64,000 nucleotides of DNA. It comes from Senegalia massiliensis. GTDB lineage: Bacteria; Bacillota; Clostridia; Tissierellales; SIT17. Numbering within the stretch: position 1 is the first letter of the stretch; every line of letters starts with the position of its first letter. Positions 7,812-16,269 of the stretch are shown piece after piece. The position numbers and the translations under genes were made by a program. The notes beneath the pieces were generated by a model, which worked only from the letters and a program-made list of their open reading frames with translations, was not told the DNA's origin and made no database searches. The DNA lies in assembly GCF_009911265.1 (NCBI RefSeq), contig NZ_QXXA01000009.1, positions 1 to 64,000 on the forward strand, in the 5' to 3' direction.

Positions 7812-9494
7812 ATGACTACTGCTGCAATATATGCACGTAAAAGTAAAGCAACAGATAAAGGAGAATCAACAGAAAATCAAATAAATAGAGGTATATCTTT
7901 ATGTAAGCTTCGTGGATGGGACTATACTATATATGAAGATTATGATGTATCGGGGAAAACATTAGATAGACCTGAGTTTACTAAAATGATGAAAGATGCC
8001 CATGAAGGTAAAATTAATAATATTATATGTTATAAACTTGATAGGATATCCAGAAGTGTTAATGACTTCTCTAATTTAATAGAGGAACTTAATTCTATTG
8101 ATGTAGGATTTGTATGTATTAAAGACAACTTTGACACTTCTACGCCAATGGGTAGAGCCATGATGTATATTACCAGTGTGTTCGCTCAACTTGAACGTGA
8201 AACCATAGCTGAACGTGTAAAAGATAATATGGTGGATCGTGCAAAAATGGGAAAATGGAATGGTGGGCCTATTCCCTATGGTTTTGATACTGAGAAAAAG
8301 AAAATAAACTATAAAGGTAAAGATAAAAAAATATCTAAATTAATAATAGATGAAAAACAAGCTGCAATAATAAAAGAATTTTATCAATGGTATTTAGAAT
8401 CAGATGGATCTATAAGAAATAATGTAGTAAGAGCAAATGAAAAAGGATATAGGACAAGCAATAATGCTTATTGGAGTCATAACCAGATGTCTAGATTGCT
8501 CCAAAATCCTTTATATTGTATTGCAGATGATAATGCTTATACTTACTTTAAAAACTCAACACAAGTAGATATAGTAAATGATAAAGAGGAATATAATGGT
8601 GAACATGGTCTTATGTTTTATAATAGAAGAAAACAACATAAAAAAACATCCAAACAAAGGGATGAACAAGATTGGATTCTTACTATTGGTGAACATGAAG
8701 GTTTTATTCCAGGAGAAATATTTACTAAGGTACAAAGAAAATTAAATCTAAATAAAAATAAAGCACCACGTTCTGGCCAAAGTGAAAGATCTCCTTTAGT
8801 TGGGCTTATTAAATGTGGTAGATGTGGATCTAGTATGAGTGTATTTGCTGCACCTAAAACTACAGGTGATGGTAATAAAAAGTATTACTACTATTTTAGA
8901 TGTTTGACTCGTGAACAAAAATCAAAGACTCTATGTGATAATAAAAACATAAGAGCTGATATATTAGAGGACCAAGTTATAGAGTATATAAGCAAAATTG
9001 GAGAAAATCCTGATGTTATAAATGAAATCTTTGAGAAAGCAAACAATAAAATTGATGATAATAGGATACCTTTAATAGCTAAAAGAAATGAACTACAAAA
9101 ACAAGTAGATGAAATTGAAACTAAAATAGATAATTTAGTTGATGCTTTAAGTTCTGATGCACTTCCCCAAATTGTTATTAAGAAAAGATATAAAAAATTA
9201 GAGCAAGAAAAAGAAGATTTATTGAAAGATATAAGTTCTATTAATTTTGAGCTGGATAATAATACTCAGGAAAATATTAACCTGGATAAAGTAAAAGAGT
9301 ATCTATTAGATTTCAAAAACACCTATGAGTATTTAGATGTGAATGAGAAAAGAAAGATGTTGCAATCTATAATTAAAGAAATTAAAATTGATAGAGAAAA
9401 AGTTTTTATGAAGCTATATTTTGACATTCAAGATGAGGACGAACAAGCTTTTTGCTTACGCAAGGACATGGATTCATACTTGCAACAAGCATGA
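7812..9494 (+). CDS. Large serine recombinase (integrase) of the comM island, 560 aa
   Basis: The N-terminal resolvase domain begins AAIYARKS with catalytic S11 and continues through [13 protein letters not shown] and [16 protein letters not shown]. The middle is a recombinase domain (GPIPYGFD, then a helical DNA-binding part). It is followed by a zinc ribbon (KCGRCG and two later Cys near 375-395) and a coiled coil near 420-500, the standard layout of large serine integrases. SD is AAAGGAAG. The last eleven codons ([11 protein letters not shown]) and the stop lie in DNA that is the complement of comM, so the gene spans the attachment site. It would catalyse integration into, and with a directionality factor excision from, comM. 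Confidence 0.95.
   Translation: MTTAAIYARKSKATDKGESTENQINRGISLCKLRGWDYTIYEDYDVSGKTLDRPEFTKMMKDAHEGKINNIICYKLDRISRSVNDFSNLIEELNSIDVGFVCIKDNFDTSTPMGRAMMYITSVFAQLERETIAERVKDNMVDRAKMGKWNGGPIPYGFDTEKKKINYKGKDKKISKLIIDEKQAAIIKEFYQWYLESDGSIRNNVVRANEKGYRTSNNAYWSHNQMSRLLQNPLYCIADDNAYTYFKNSTQVDIVNDKEEYNGEHGLMFYNRRKQHKKTSKQRDEQDWILTIGEHEGFIPGEIFTKVQRKLNLNKNKAPRSGQSERSPLVGLIKCGRCGSSMSVFAAPKTTGDGNKKYYYYFRCLTREQKSKTLCDNKNIRADILEDQVIEYISKIGENPDVINEIFEKANNKIDDNRIPLIAKRNELQKQVDEIETKIDNLVDALSSDALPQIVIKKRYKKLEQEKEDLLKDISSINFELDNNTQENINLDKVKEYLLDFKNTYEYLDVNEKRKMLQSIIKEIKIDREKVFMKLYFDIQDEDEQAFCLRKDMDSYLQQA
9445..9475. other. Attachment junction (island/comM boundary)
   Basis: comM-like coding (minus strand) is intact up to its MNPCPC codons, whose last codon is 9460-9462, and then changes to unrelated sequence with a stop at 9406. 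In the family a Gly follows this Cys, so the crossover lies at or next to 9459. A small imperfect palindrome TTGC-TTAC-GCAA sits at 9452-9463. The exact core dinucleotide needs the other end of the island, which is outside the window. Confidence 0.75.
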
Positions 9495-10515
9495 AATTTG
9501 ATGGATATGTATAAGTAGCATTCACTCTAGATATTGTCACTACATTATCTTCCATAGGCTGACGCAATACTTCTAATGTTGATTTTCCAAATTCAGGTAA
9601 TTCATCTAAAAATAATACACCATAATGCGATAAAGAAACTTCTCCTGGTGAAGGTATTCTTCCTCCACCTACTAAAGATACTCTTGATATAGTATGATGA
9701 GGAGCTCTAAATGGTCTTTTTTCTATAAGTCCAATACCCTTTTCTAGACCTGCTATGCTATAAATTTTAGTCACTTCTAGTGCTTCTTTAAAAGACATCT
9801 TAGGTAAAATTGTTGGAAGTCTTTTGGCAATCATTGTTTTTCCAGATCCAGGAGGGCCAATAATTAATATATTATGTCCTCCTGCAGCTGCAACTTCCAT
9901 TGCTCTTTTTAATGTTTCTTGTCCTTTAATATCTTTAAAATCATAAAATGAATCTTCTTTCTTTCTATCATTTATTTTAGTAGTTTTCCAAGGTTTAATG
10001 TTTTCTAATCCATTTAAATAATTAACTAATTGTTTTAAATTTTTAATAGGTATTATTTCTATATCTTTTACAACACCACATTCTTCTTTATTGTCAAATG
10101 GTATAATCACCTTTTTTATTCCAAGAGAAATAAGTGAAATAATCATTGGTAAAGCTCCATCAATTTTAGTTACTTCTCCATCTAATGCTAATTCTCCAAT
10201 AAAACATGTATTAGATAAATCATCTTCATTTATAATACCCATACATTTTAATATTCCTGAAGCTATAGCTAAATCCATTTGCGATCCTTCTTTTCTTGTA
10301 TTTGCAGGGGATAAATTTATTGTAATTCTACTTAGTGGAAACTTAAATCCACTATTATTTATAGCAGTTCTCACTCTATCTTTAGATTCTTTTATCGATG
10401 CATCAGGTAATCCTACAATATTAAAACTTGGCATTCCATTTGATAAATCTGTTTCAACTTCTACAATATTTCCATTTAATCCTTGAAGTACACATGTTTT
10501 TGTTTTTGATAGCAT
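9460..10515 (-). pseudogene. comM: comM (YifB, Mg-chelatase-like ATPase), 5' part cut by the island
   Basis: The intact 352 codons start at the ATG at 10515 (SD AAAGGAG eight bases upstream). They contain the N-terminal Lon-protease-like S5 fold domain ([10 protein letters not shown]), Walker A GPPGSGKT, Walker [10 protein letters not shown] and the block MNPCPC. ComM family members are about 500 residues, so the last ~150 residues, including the C-terminal Mg_chelatase_C domain, are missing. Seventeen foreign codons follow to a stop at 9406. ComM is a hexameric helicase that promotes branch migration during transformation; this fragment cannot be functional unless the island excises. It has no terminator at its new end. 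Confidence 0.93.
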
Positions 10516-10623
10516 TTTCAAATCTCCTTTTAATCATATACATCTATAATTCAATAAATTCTTAAAAATTCCTTTTTTTATTTTTGTAATTTTAATATCA
10601 ATTATGATAAGCTTAATTATGAT

Positions 10624-10667
10624 AAAAACAAGAAAAAATATAGTTAACTATATTTTTTCTTGTTTTT
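10624..10667. terminator. Perfect palindromic terminator
   Basis: A 44-base perfect inverted repeat with arms ending in AAAAACAAG/CTTGTTTTT. The stop codon of the RibD-C-like gene (10644) is in its centre. It ends transcription of that gene and separates it from comM. Confidence 0.8.
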
Positions 10668-11567
10668 ATATATTAACTTTTGCCTCATATATAAGAAATT
10701 ATTTTGATGTATATGTATAGATATAATATCAATTCCTGGATAATCATTTTTAGAGTATGGATTTTTATTTAAAATTAAATTTCCTCCAGAATACAAACCA
10801 GAATAATTTATAAACATTTCATTTAATAGCTTTTCTTTTAATAGCACTGAAATAAATCCAGGTGATTCTACTAATATCTTATGTAATCCTGCCTCTTTTA
10901 ATTTTTTTAACATATTATAAATATTAAATTCATTAGTATGTTCTTCATATAGTACTTTAATTTTTTTATTGTTTTTTAATTTATCCTTATCATTATTAAT
11001 TTCAATTTCTTCTACTTGATTTTCTATTCTTTGTGAAATATATTTACATCCTTCTTTTGTAGTTAATATAATTGTAGGAATATCTTCTTCTTTCATTATC
11101 TTATGGTTTAGATTCATTTTACCACTTCTACTTATTATTATATTCCAAGGTATTCTTTTATCTTTATTTAAGCTTTTCATTCTTATATCTTCTAATTTTT
11201 CATCATATATATGACCTGTTATATTTGTTTCAACTTCTAAAGTTTTACTCCCAAAAATAATACCATCGCTATAAGTTCTAAGCAAATTTAATACCCATAA
11301 ATCAGCTAATCCTCCATTTGGATCTAAAAAATTTCCTTTAGAAATTTCATTACTTTTAGTTTGATCTTCAAAACCAATCTTACCATCTAATGTCATAATT
11401 AAACTTCCATATAAATATGGTAATTTATCTATAGAAGGAATATCAAAATCTCCATATATTTCTTCTATATATTCATGAGCACTTTTATTTAATGAATTAT
11501 TATTTATTGGAAATATTCTGTTTAATTTTATGCTTTCTTTTGGAAATTTTATTCTTTTAAGTTTCAT
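10644..11567 (-). CDS. RibD C-terminal domain (dihydrofolate-reductase-like) protein, 307 aa
   Basis: The sequence has the RibD_C fold signatures LYGSLIMTLDGKIG near residue 50, then a helix with SDGIIFGSKTLEVE, and near the C-terminus KILVESPGFISVLLKEKLLNEMFINYSGLY. This domain uses NADPH to reduce pyrimidine or pterin-like substrates. No RibD deaminase domain is attached, and no riboflavin genes are nearby, so it is a stand-alone reductase of unknown substrate. A Lys/Asn-rich insertion lies near 190-210. It lies between comM and yraN, where such a gene is not standard. Confidence 0.85.
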   Translation of the reverse strand: MKLKRIKFPKESIKLNRIFPINNNSLNKSAHEYIEEIYGDFDIPSIDKLPYLYGSLIMTLDGKIGFEDQTKSNEISKGNFLDPNGGLADLWVLNLLRTYSDGIIFGSKTLEVETNITGHIYDEKLEDIRMKSLNKDKRIPWNIIISRSGKMNLNHKIMKEEDIPTIILTTKEGCKYISQRIENQVEEIEINNDKDKLKNNKKIKVLYEEHTNEFNIYNMLKKLKEAGLHKILVESPGFISVLLKEKLLNEMFINYSGLYSGGNLILNKNPYSKNDYPGIDIISIHIHQNNFLYMRQKLIYKNKKKYS

Positions 11568-11734
11568 ATAATCACATCCTAATTATTGTATTAATTCAAT
11601 TATAATAATTGCCGAGGAAATAGTCAAATTTAGCTATTTATATTGATTTTTAGACAATTTTTAATATGTAATTTATAAATATTATTGAAATACTTGTATC
11701 GTATATTATATGTAAATACACAAAGAATAAAAGT

Positions 11735-12160
11735 ATGATAATAAAATTTTTTATATATGGATTTTTAGGATTATTAGTAGAGATTTTTTTTACAGGTATT
11801 CATTCATTTGTATCTAATGACTATACTCTCATCGGTCATACTTATATTTGGATGATTTTTATATATGGTTGGGGAGCTCTTCTAGAAAAAATACATGATT
11901 TAATAAGAGATAAAAATTTTATTTTAAGAGGAGGTATATGGGTAGTTTTAATATTATCTATAGAATTTATAACTGGAATTTTGCTTAAGAAACTAATAGG
12001 TGTATGTCCATGGGATTATACAGGAAGTTCACCTTATCAAGTTATGGGAGTAATAAGACTTGATTATATACCATACTGGTTTGTATTAGGTTTGGTTTTT
12101 GAAAAAATACATGATTCTTTAGATGCTTTTATATTTAAACTTAAAATGACTCCAGATTAA
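11735..12160 (+). CDS. ABC_trans_CmpB-type membrane protein, 141 aa
   Basis: Four hydrophobic segments are visible, plus the conserved block CPWDYTGSSPYQVMGVIRLDYIPYWFVLG, which is typical of the putative ABC-transporter permease family PF06541 (CmpB-like). Family members are common single-gene membrane proteins in Clostridia with no proven transport role. No ATPase gene is adjacent. It is convergent with yraN and both share a terminator. The start at 11735 has only a weak purine-rich site upstream (AAAGAATAAAAG). Confidence 0.8.
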   Translation: MIIKFFIYGFLGLLVEIFFTGIHSFVSNDYTLIGHTYIWMIFIYGWGALLEKIHDLIRDKNFILRGGIWVVLILSIEFITGILLKKLIGVCPWDYTGSSPYQVMGVIRLDYIPYWFVLGLVFEKIHDSLDAFIFKLKMTPD

Positions 12161-12180
12161 CATTAAAGAGTCATTTTAAG
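12140..12180. terminator. Bidirectional terminator between the CmpB-like gene and yraN
   Basis: Arms CTTAAAATGACTC (12140-12152) and GAGTCATTTTAAG (12168-12180) are perfectly complementary, with a 15-base loop. The stop codons of both convergent genes lie within it. Confidence 0.8.
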
Positions 12181-12532
12181 TCCAAAAAGCGTTTGTTATA
12201 TGATTTATTTTATTTTCATTTATATAGTATTCTAGTATATCAAATCTAAATTGAGTATCATACATTTTATTATACTTACTATATAACTTTGCAGTATTTA
12301 TTATTTTTCTTTGCTTTTTAGAATTAACTGCTTCATAGGGATTTCCATATTTTAGATTTATTCTAGATTTAACTTCTATAAAAACTACTACATCATTATC
12401 CTTTGCTATTATATCTATTTCACCTATTTTTGTAGTGAAATTTTTCTCTAAGATTTTATAATTTTTATTTATAAGATATTTAATTGCTTTCTCTTCTCCA
12501 ATATTCCCCTTAATTTTATTATGTTTTTTCAT
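12176..12532 (-). CDS. yraN: YraN family (UPF0102) endonuclease-like protein
   Basis: The start is set at 12532, where GAAGGG lies five bases ahead; a further-upstream ATG would overlap the previous gene by 47 bases. The resulting 118 residues match the usual family length. The order KGNIGEEKAIKYLINKNYKILEKNF, then TKIGEIDIIAKDNDVVVFIEVKSR gives the PD-(D/E)xK type nuclease core (E, D and ExK). It overlaps the FlhB-like gene by 14 bases, implying translational coupling. Physiological role is not settled in the literature known to me. Confidence 0.9.
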   Translation of the reverse strand: MKKHNKIKGNIGEEKAIKYLINKNYKILEKNFTTKIGEIDIIAKDNDVVVFIEVKSRINLKYGNPYEAVNSKKQRKIINTAKLYSKYNKMYDTQFRFDILEYYINENKINHITNAFWT

Positions 12533-12797
12533 TTTTACCCTTCTTTTCATCAATTTCATATACAAACACCAAAATGCTCGCTATAGCTTCATAGAAATCT
12601 ACTGGTATCTCACTACCTATTTCTAAGTTATAAAGCTTATTAGCTAAATTATCATCTTTATTTATATATATATCTGATTTCTCCGCCTGTGAAATTATAT
12701 TTGTTGCTACAACCCCTTTACCTTTTGCAATAATCCTTGGAACTTTATCTATATCAGCTCTATATCTAATTGCTATAGCTACATTTCTTTTTTTCAT
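12519..12797 (-). CDS. FlhB C-terminal-like protein (EscU/YscU/HrcU family)
   Basis: Ninety-two residues resembling the cytoplasmic part of the flagellar export switch protein FlhB: AIRYRADIDKVPRIIAKGKGV, then DNLANKLYNLEIGSEIPVDFYEAIASILVFVYEID. The membrane part of FlhB and the NPTH autocleavage site are absent. This corresponds to B. subtilis YlqH, which has the same neighbours (rnhB, ylqG). AGGGTG precedes the ATG. No flagellar genes are nearby, so its role remains unclear. Confidence 0.85.
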   Translation of the reverse strand: MKKRNVAIAIRYRADIDKVPRIIAKGKGVVATNIISQAEKSDIYINKDDNLANKLYNLEIGSEIPVDFYEAIASILVFVYEIDEKKGKNEKT

Positions 12798-12800
12798 TTT

Positions 12801-14186
12801 TCACACCCTAGCATCAAAAATATAATTATTAAAATCCAAATCTTCTAATGGCTCAAAATGAACTTCTTTTTTTTGAATATTTACTTTTATAATTTTATTT
12901 TTTATTTTTATAGAATCTAAGTATGTATCTAATATGTTTTTATTTTCATTTATATAATCGGCAACTTCTTTATTGTTACAATTAAAATTAATGATATTTT
13001 TACCATTTGCCACTTCATAAATTATATCTAATTTTTCTAAATAAACTGTATTTAAAGATAAATATATTTTAATTTTATCTTTATTTAATTTACCTTTATT
13101 TTTATTAAACATATAAATTTTATCTAAAATATCTTTATTTTTAATGTTAATAGGCATGTATAAAAGGGTCATATTTTTGTTTATTTCTTTCAAAAATTTA
13201 AGCTCTTCATTCATATCATTTATTTTATTAGTTAAATTTTCATTTTCTTTTGCTTTAGTTGATAATTCCTTTATTACTTTTGATATTTCATTATAGTAGT
13301 CTTTTATAATATTTCTATCTACATTTTGATCTATATCTTTTTTTATTATATTATTAAATTTATCAATTTTAAACTTTTGTTCTATATTTAATATATCTTC
13401 TATTCTTTTGTCAATGTTTTTAAATTCAGGATAATCTTTAATGGTATTTTTTATTTCTATAATATTATTTGATAGAAAATTTTTACCTTCAATTATATCC
13501 ATAGTAAGTTTTAAATTTTTTATATTTAAATCCATATTATTTTTAATTAAAAATAATATGGATTTAATTGTATTTTCTTTTATATTTAATTTATTATTCT
13601 CCATTTGATTATCATGAAAAAAACTTTTTAAAATATATTTTTCATTATTGGATAATTTAACGTTGCCATTAATTAAACTCACTAAATCTTGCTTTGATAT
13701 ATCATTTATATCCACAATATTTAAAGATTCATTAAAAGAGTTTTCTTTTGTATTTTTGGATAATATTTCCAACGAATTTATATTTTTAGATATATGTCTT
13801 ATAGTCTCTTTACTTATATTCATATCTAAATTTATAATTCCTTTTACCAAAGTTATATTATTGTTATTTTTTGATAAATTATATTCATTTAAAATTTTGT
13901 CTATTAAACTATCTGAATTTTTTTCATCATTATTTAAAATAGGTTTTAAATATGTTGTCTCTCCTACTTTTTCTTTCACTATGAAATTCATATTTTCACC
14001 AGCTTTTACATCTACTGGTATTTCAGTCTTAGCTTTTATAAGTTCGCCATTTGCCAATTTCAAAATCAAACTATTATCTAACTTTTCTACAAGCTTAGCA
14101 TTAATTATAGCGTTTTTAATAAGCATATCTTTATTTAAATTATTTATAGTTTGATTAACTACTGAATATAATTCACTGATTTTCAT
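12801..14186 (-). CDS. YlqG-like hypothetical protein, 461 aa, Asn/Lys-rich
   Basis: By position (between rnhB and the FlhB-like gene) it corresponds to B. subtilis ylqG. The N-terminal ~90 residues form a small beta-rich part (SLILKLANGELIKAKTEIPVDVKAGENMNFIV). The centre is a low-complexity helical stretch full of Asn, Lys and Ile. The last ~110 residues are again ordered (KIKIYLSLNTVYLEKLDIIYEV). The layout is reminiscent of FliK-type hook-length proteins, which would fit the adjacent FlhB fragment, but this is an inference from architecture only. Confidence 0.7.
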   Translation of the reverse strand: MKISELYSVVNQTINNLNKDMLIKNAIINAKLVEKLDNSLILKLANGELIKAKTEIPVDVKAGENMNFIVKEKVGETTYLKPILNNDEKNSDSLIDKILNEYNLSKNNNNITLVKGIINLDMNISKETIRHISKNINSLEILSKNTKENSFNESLNIVDINDISKQDLVSLINGNVKLSNNEKYILKSFFHDNQMENNKLNIKENTIKSILFLIKNNMDLNIKNLKLTMDIIEGKNFLSNNIIEIKNTIKDYPEFKNIDKRIEDILNIEQKFKIDKFNNIIKKDIDQNVDRNIIKDYYNEISKVIKELSTKAKENENLTNKINDMNEELKFLKEINKNMTLLYMPINIKNKDILDKIYMFNKNKGKLNKDKIKIYLSLNTVYLEKLDIIYEVANGKNIINFNCNNKEVADYINENKNILDTYLDSIKIKNKIIKVNIQKKEVHFEPLEDLDFNNYIFDARV

Positions 14187-14196
14187 ATAATCACCA

Positions 14197-14802
14197 TCAT
14201 AAAATATTTTTTAAAAAAGTCATTCTATGGATAGGAGTAGGACCTATTTTTTTCAAAGCCTCTCTATGCTCTTTTGTCCCATATCCCTTATTTTTTTCAA
14301 ATGCATAACCAGAATATTTATTAGCTAAATCAATTAATATTCTGTCTCTATATACTTTAGCAATAATAGATGCTGCAGCGATACCATGACATTTGGAATC
14401 TCCTTTTACAATATTTCTTTGTTCAATATCTATATCAAGTTTTTCTGCATCTATAAGTAACATATCAGGTCTTATATAATTACCTTCTTTTGTCTTCAAA
14501 TTTTCTATAGCCTTTTTCATAGCCAAATGAGTGCTTTTTTTAATATTTATTTTATCTATTGTCTGATTATCTACTGAACCTATTCCTACTGCAATTGCAT
14601 TTTTATATATTATATCATATAGTTTTTCTCTGTTTTTAGGAGTAACTTTTTTAGAATCCTTTACTCCTTCTATAATTAAATCTCTAGGCATTATTACAGC
14701 GCATGCTACTACATCACCTGCAAGACAGCCCCTTCCAACTTCATCAATGCAAGCTATATATTCATAGCCTTCATTCCATATTTCTTTTTCAATTTTTAAC
14801 AT
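14197..14802 (-). CDS. rnhB: Ribonuclease HII
   Basis: Removes ribonucleotides and RNA primers from RNA-DNA hybrids. The 201 residues have the RNase HII motifs CIDEVGRGCLAGDVV with the catalytic Asp-Glu pair, KDSKKVT, then DMLLIDA and SIIAKVYRDR with the other metal-binding Asp residues, and the C-terminal HRMTF. Length is normal. It sits between rbgA and the ylqG-like gene, as in Bacillus, and is transcribed with them. Confidence 0.97.
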   Translation of the reverse strand: MLKIEKEIWNEGYEYIACIDEVGRGCLAGDVVACAVIMPRDLIIEGVKDSKKVTPKNREKLYDIIYKNAIAVGIGSVDNQTIDKINIKKSTHLAMKKAIENLKTKEGNYIRPDMLLIDAEKLDIDIEQRNIVKGDSKCHGIAAASIIAKVYRDRILIDLANKYSGYAFEKNKGYGTKEHREALKKIGPTPIHRMTFLKNIL

Positions 14803-14818
14803 ATAAACACTCCAATCA

Positions 14819-15664
14819 CTAGCTTGGTCTTTCGAGTGTAATATTACCTATTATACCACTTCTAAATTCATCTAATATTATATTAGCTACTCTAGTATAA
14901 TCAATCTCTGCTCCTTTTAATATAGCTCCTCTTTTTAAAGCTATTTTTTCCATAACTTCAAGGGCGGACTTTTCTTTTATTTCTATATCGTATCTTTTTT
15001 CTAATTTAAATGGAGCTATTTTAATTAATTTTTCTACTAACTTTAAAGCTAATGTCTCTATATCCATTATTTCATCTTTAATAGCACCAGTAAATGCTAA
15101 ATTCCTTGCAACTTCTTGTTCTTCAAATTTAGGCCATAATATTCCAGGAGTATCTAATAACTGAATATTCCCTTTTAATTTAATCCATTGTTTACCTTTC
15201 GTTACACCTGGTTTATCTCCAGTTTTAGCACTTTTTCTACGAGATAAAGAGTTTATTAATGTTGACTTACCTACATTTGGTACTCCAACTATCATAGCTC
15301 TTATAGGTTTATTTTTAATACCTCTATCTAATTGTCTTTCTTTCTTTTCTTTTATAACAATTTCTGTCTGTTTTACAAGTTCCGAAATACCTTTATTTTT
15401 TATAGCATCTATTAATAAAGTATTTATACCCTTTTTATTGAAATAATTTATCCATTCTTTATTTATATTAGTATCACTAAGATCCGATTTATTCATTACC
15501 ACAATTCTAGGTTTATCACCAATTAATTTATCTATTTCAGGATTTCTACTACTCAATGGTATTCTAGAATCTATGATTTCATATACTACATCTACTAGTT
15601 TCAAATTCTTTTGTATTAATTCTCTTGTCTTTTTCATATGTCCTGGAAACCAATTTATATTCAT
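14819..15664 (-). CDS. rbgA: Ribosome biogenesis GTPase RbgA (YlqF)
   Basis: The start at 15664 (MNINWFPGHM) is chosen because GGGGTG lies upstream and the family begins with this motif; an earlier in-frame start would add 18 unrelated residues. It is a circularly permuted GTPase: G4 NKSDL comes before G1 GVPNVGKSTL and G3 DTPGI. A C-terminal helical domain follows. RbgA is required for late 50S assembly. It lies 61 bases downstream of rplS, so an assembly factor and a 50S protein are coupled. Confidence 0.95.
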   Translation of the reverse strand: MNINWFPGHMKKTRELIQKNLKLVDVVYEIIDSRIPLSSRNPEIDKLIGDKPRIVVMNKSDLSDTNINKEWINYFNKKGINTLLIDAIKNKGISELVKQTEIVIKEKKERQLDRGIKNKPIRAMIVGVPNVGKSTLINSLSRRKSAKTGDKPGVTKGKQWIKLKGNIQLLDTPGILWPKFEEQEVARNLAFTGAIKDEIMDIETLALKLVEKLIKIAPFKLEKRYDIEIKEKSALEVMEKIALKRGAILKGAEIDYTRVANIILDEFRSGIIGNITLERPS

Positions 15665-15724
15665 CAAAACACCCCAATAATTATTTATATTAAATAATGG
15701 GACTGTTTCCAGTCCCATAACTTA

Positions 15725-16072
15725 TTAATAATTTCTTTTTTCTTTTACTTTTGCTCTCTTACCAGTTCTTTCTCTTAAGTAATATAACTTAGATCTTCTT
15801 ACTTTACCTCTTCTAGTTACTACTAGTTTGTCAATTTTAGGTGAATGTAATGGGAAAGTTCTTTCTACTCCTACACCATAAGAAATTCTTCTTACAGTAA
15901 AAGTTTCTCTATTGCTTCCGCCTTGTCTCTTTATTACAGTACCTTCAAAAACCTGAACTCTTTCTCTATTACCTTCTTTAATTTTATAATGTACTTGTAC
16001 TGTATCTCCAGAATTAAATTTAGGTAATTCATTATTAACTTGTTCTTGTTCGATTCTTTTAATAATTTCCAT
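15725..16072 (-). CDS. rplS: Ribosomal protein bL19
   Basis: The 115 residues have the bL19 core [23 protein letters not shown], then [18 protein letters not shown] and [16 protein letters not shown]. It sits at the 30S/50S interface. GGGAGG precedes the ATG. It has its own promoter and a likely L19 leader, separate from trmD, with which it is co-transcribed in Bacillus; here dapA/asd/dpa genes have come between. Confidence 0.97.
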   Translation of the reverse strand: MEIIKRIEQEQVNNELPKFNSGDTVQVHYKIKEGNRERVQVFEGTVIKRQGGSNRETFTVRRISYGVGVERTFPLHSPKIDKLVVTRRGKVRRSKLYYLRERTGKRAKVKEKRNY

Positions 16073-16137
16073 TTATATAACCTCCCTTCTTCCTAGACGT
16101 TCATATTAAAATTAATAGAGGACCGTCCGTGTTACCC
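16073..16137 (-). promoter_or_regulatory. Probable L19 autoregulatory leader
   Basis: The ~65-base untranslated leader between the predicted start of transcription and rplS contains ACGGACGGTCC and, further on, GAACGTCTAGGAAG, which can pair in part. These blocks resemble what I recall of the Rfam L19 leader of low-GC Firmicutes. Its role would be feedback by L19. A covariance-model search is the decisive test. Confidence 0.5.
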
Positions 16138-16142
16138 ATGTT

Positions 16143-16171
16143 ATTATAGCATAATATAAAACATATTACAA
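16143..16171 (-). promoter_or_regulatory. Sigma-A promoter of rplS
   Basis: On the minus strand TTGTAA, a 17-nt spacer and a perfect TATAAT. The expected transcription start falls just before the L19 leader. Confidence 0.75.
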
Positions 16172-16205
16172 CTTATTTTTTATTTCTGTTTTAAATATAT
16201 TATAC

Positions 16206-16233
16206 ACTTTAATATATCTTAATACATATTATA
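16206..16233 (+). promoter_or_regulatory. Sigma-K-like promoter of dpaA-dpaB
   Basis: AC at 16206, 17 nt, then CATATTATA, which fits the mother-cell sigma-K pattern AC-N16/17-CATANNNTA. It lies about 35 bases before the dpaA start. Dipicolinate synthase is a sigma-K regulon member in Bacillus, so position and function agree. In A+T-rich DNA a chance match is possible. Confidence 0.6.
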
Positions 16234-16269
16234 TATAGAACTGTAAAAAAGTTTTTTGGAGGTATATTG

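Noticed and set aside
10600-10624. Direct repeat of AATTATGATAA just before the terminator
   Set aside because: Only two short A+T-rich copies; no clear role could be supported.
13648-14154. 168-codon plus-strand frame opposite the ylqG-like gene
   Set aside because: Phe/Ile-rich antisense product of an A+T-rich low-complexity gene, no SD.
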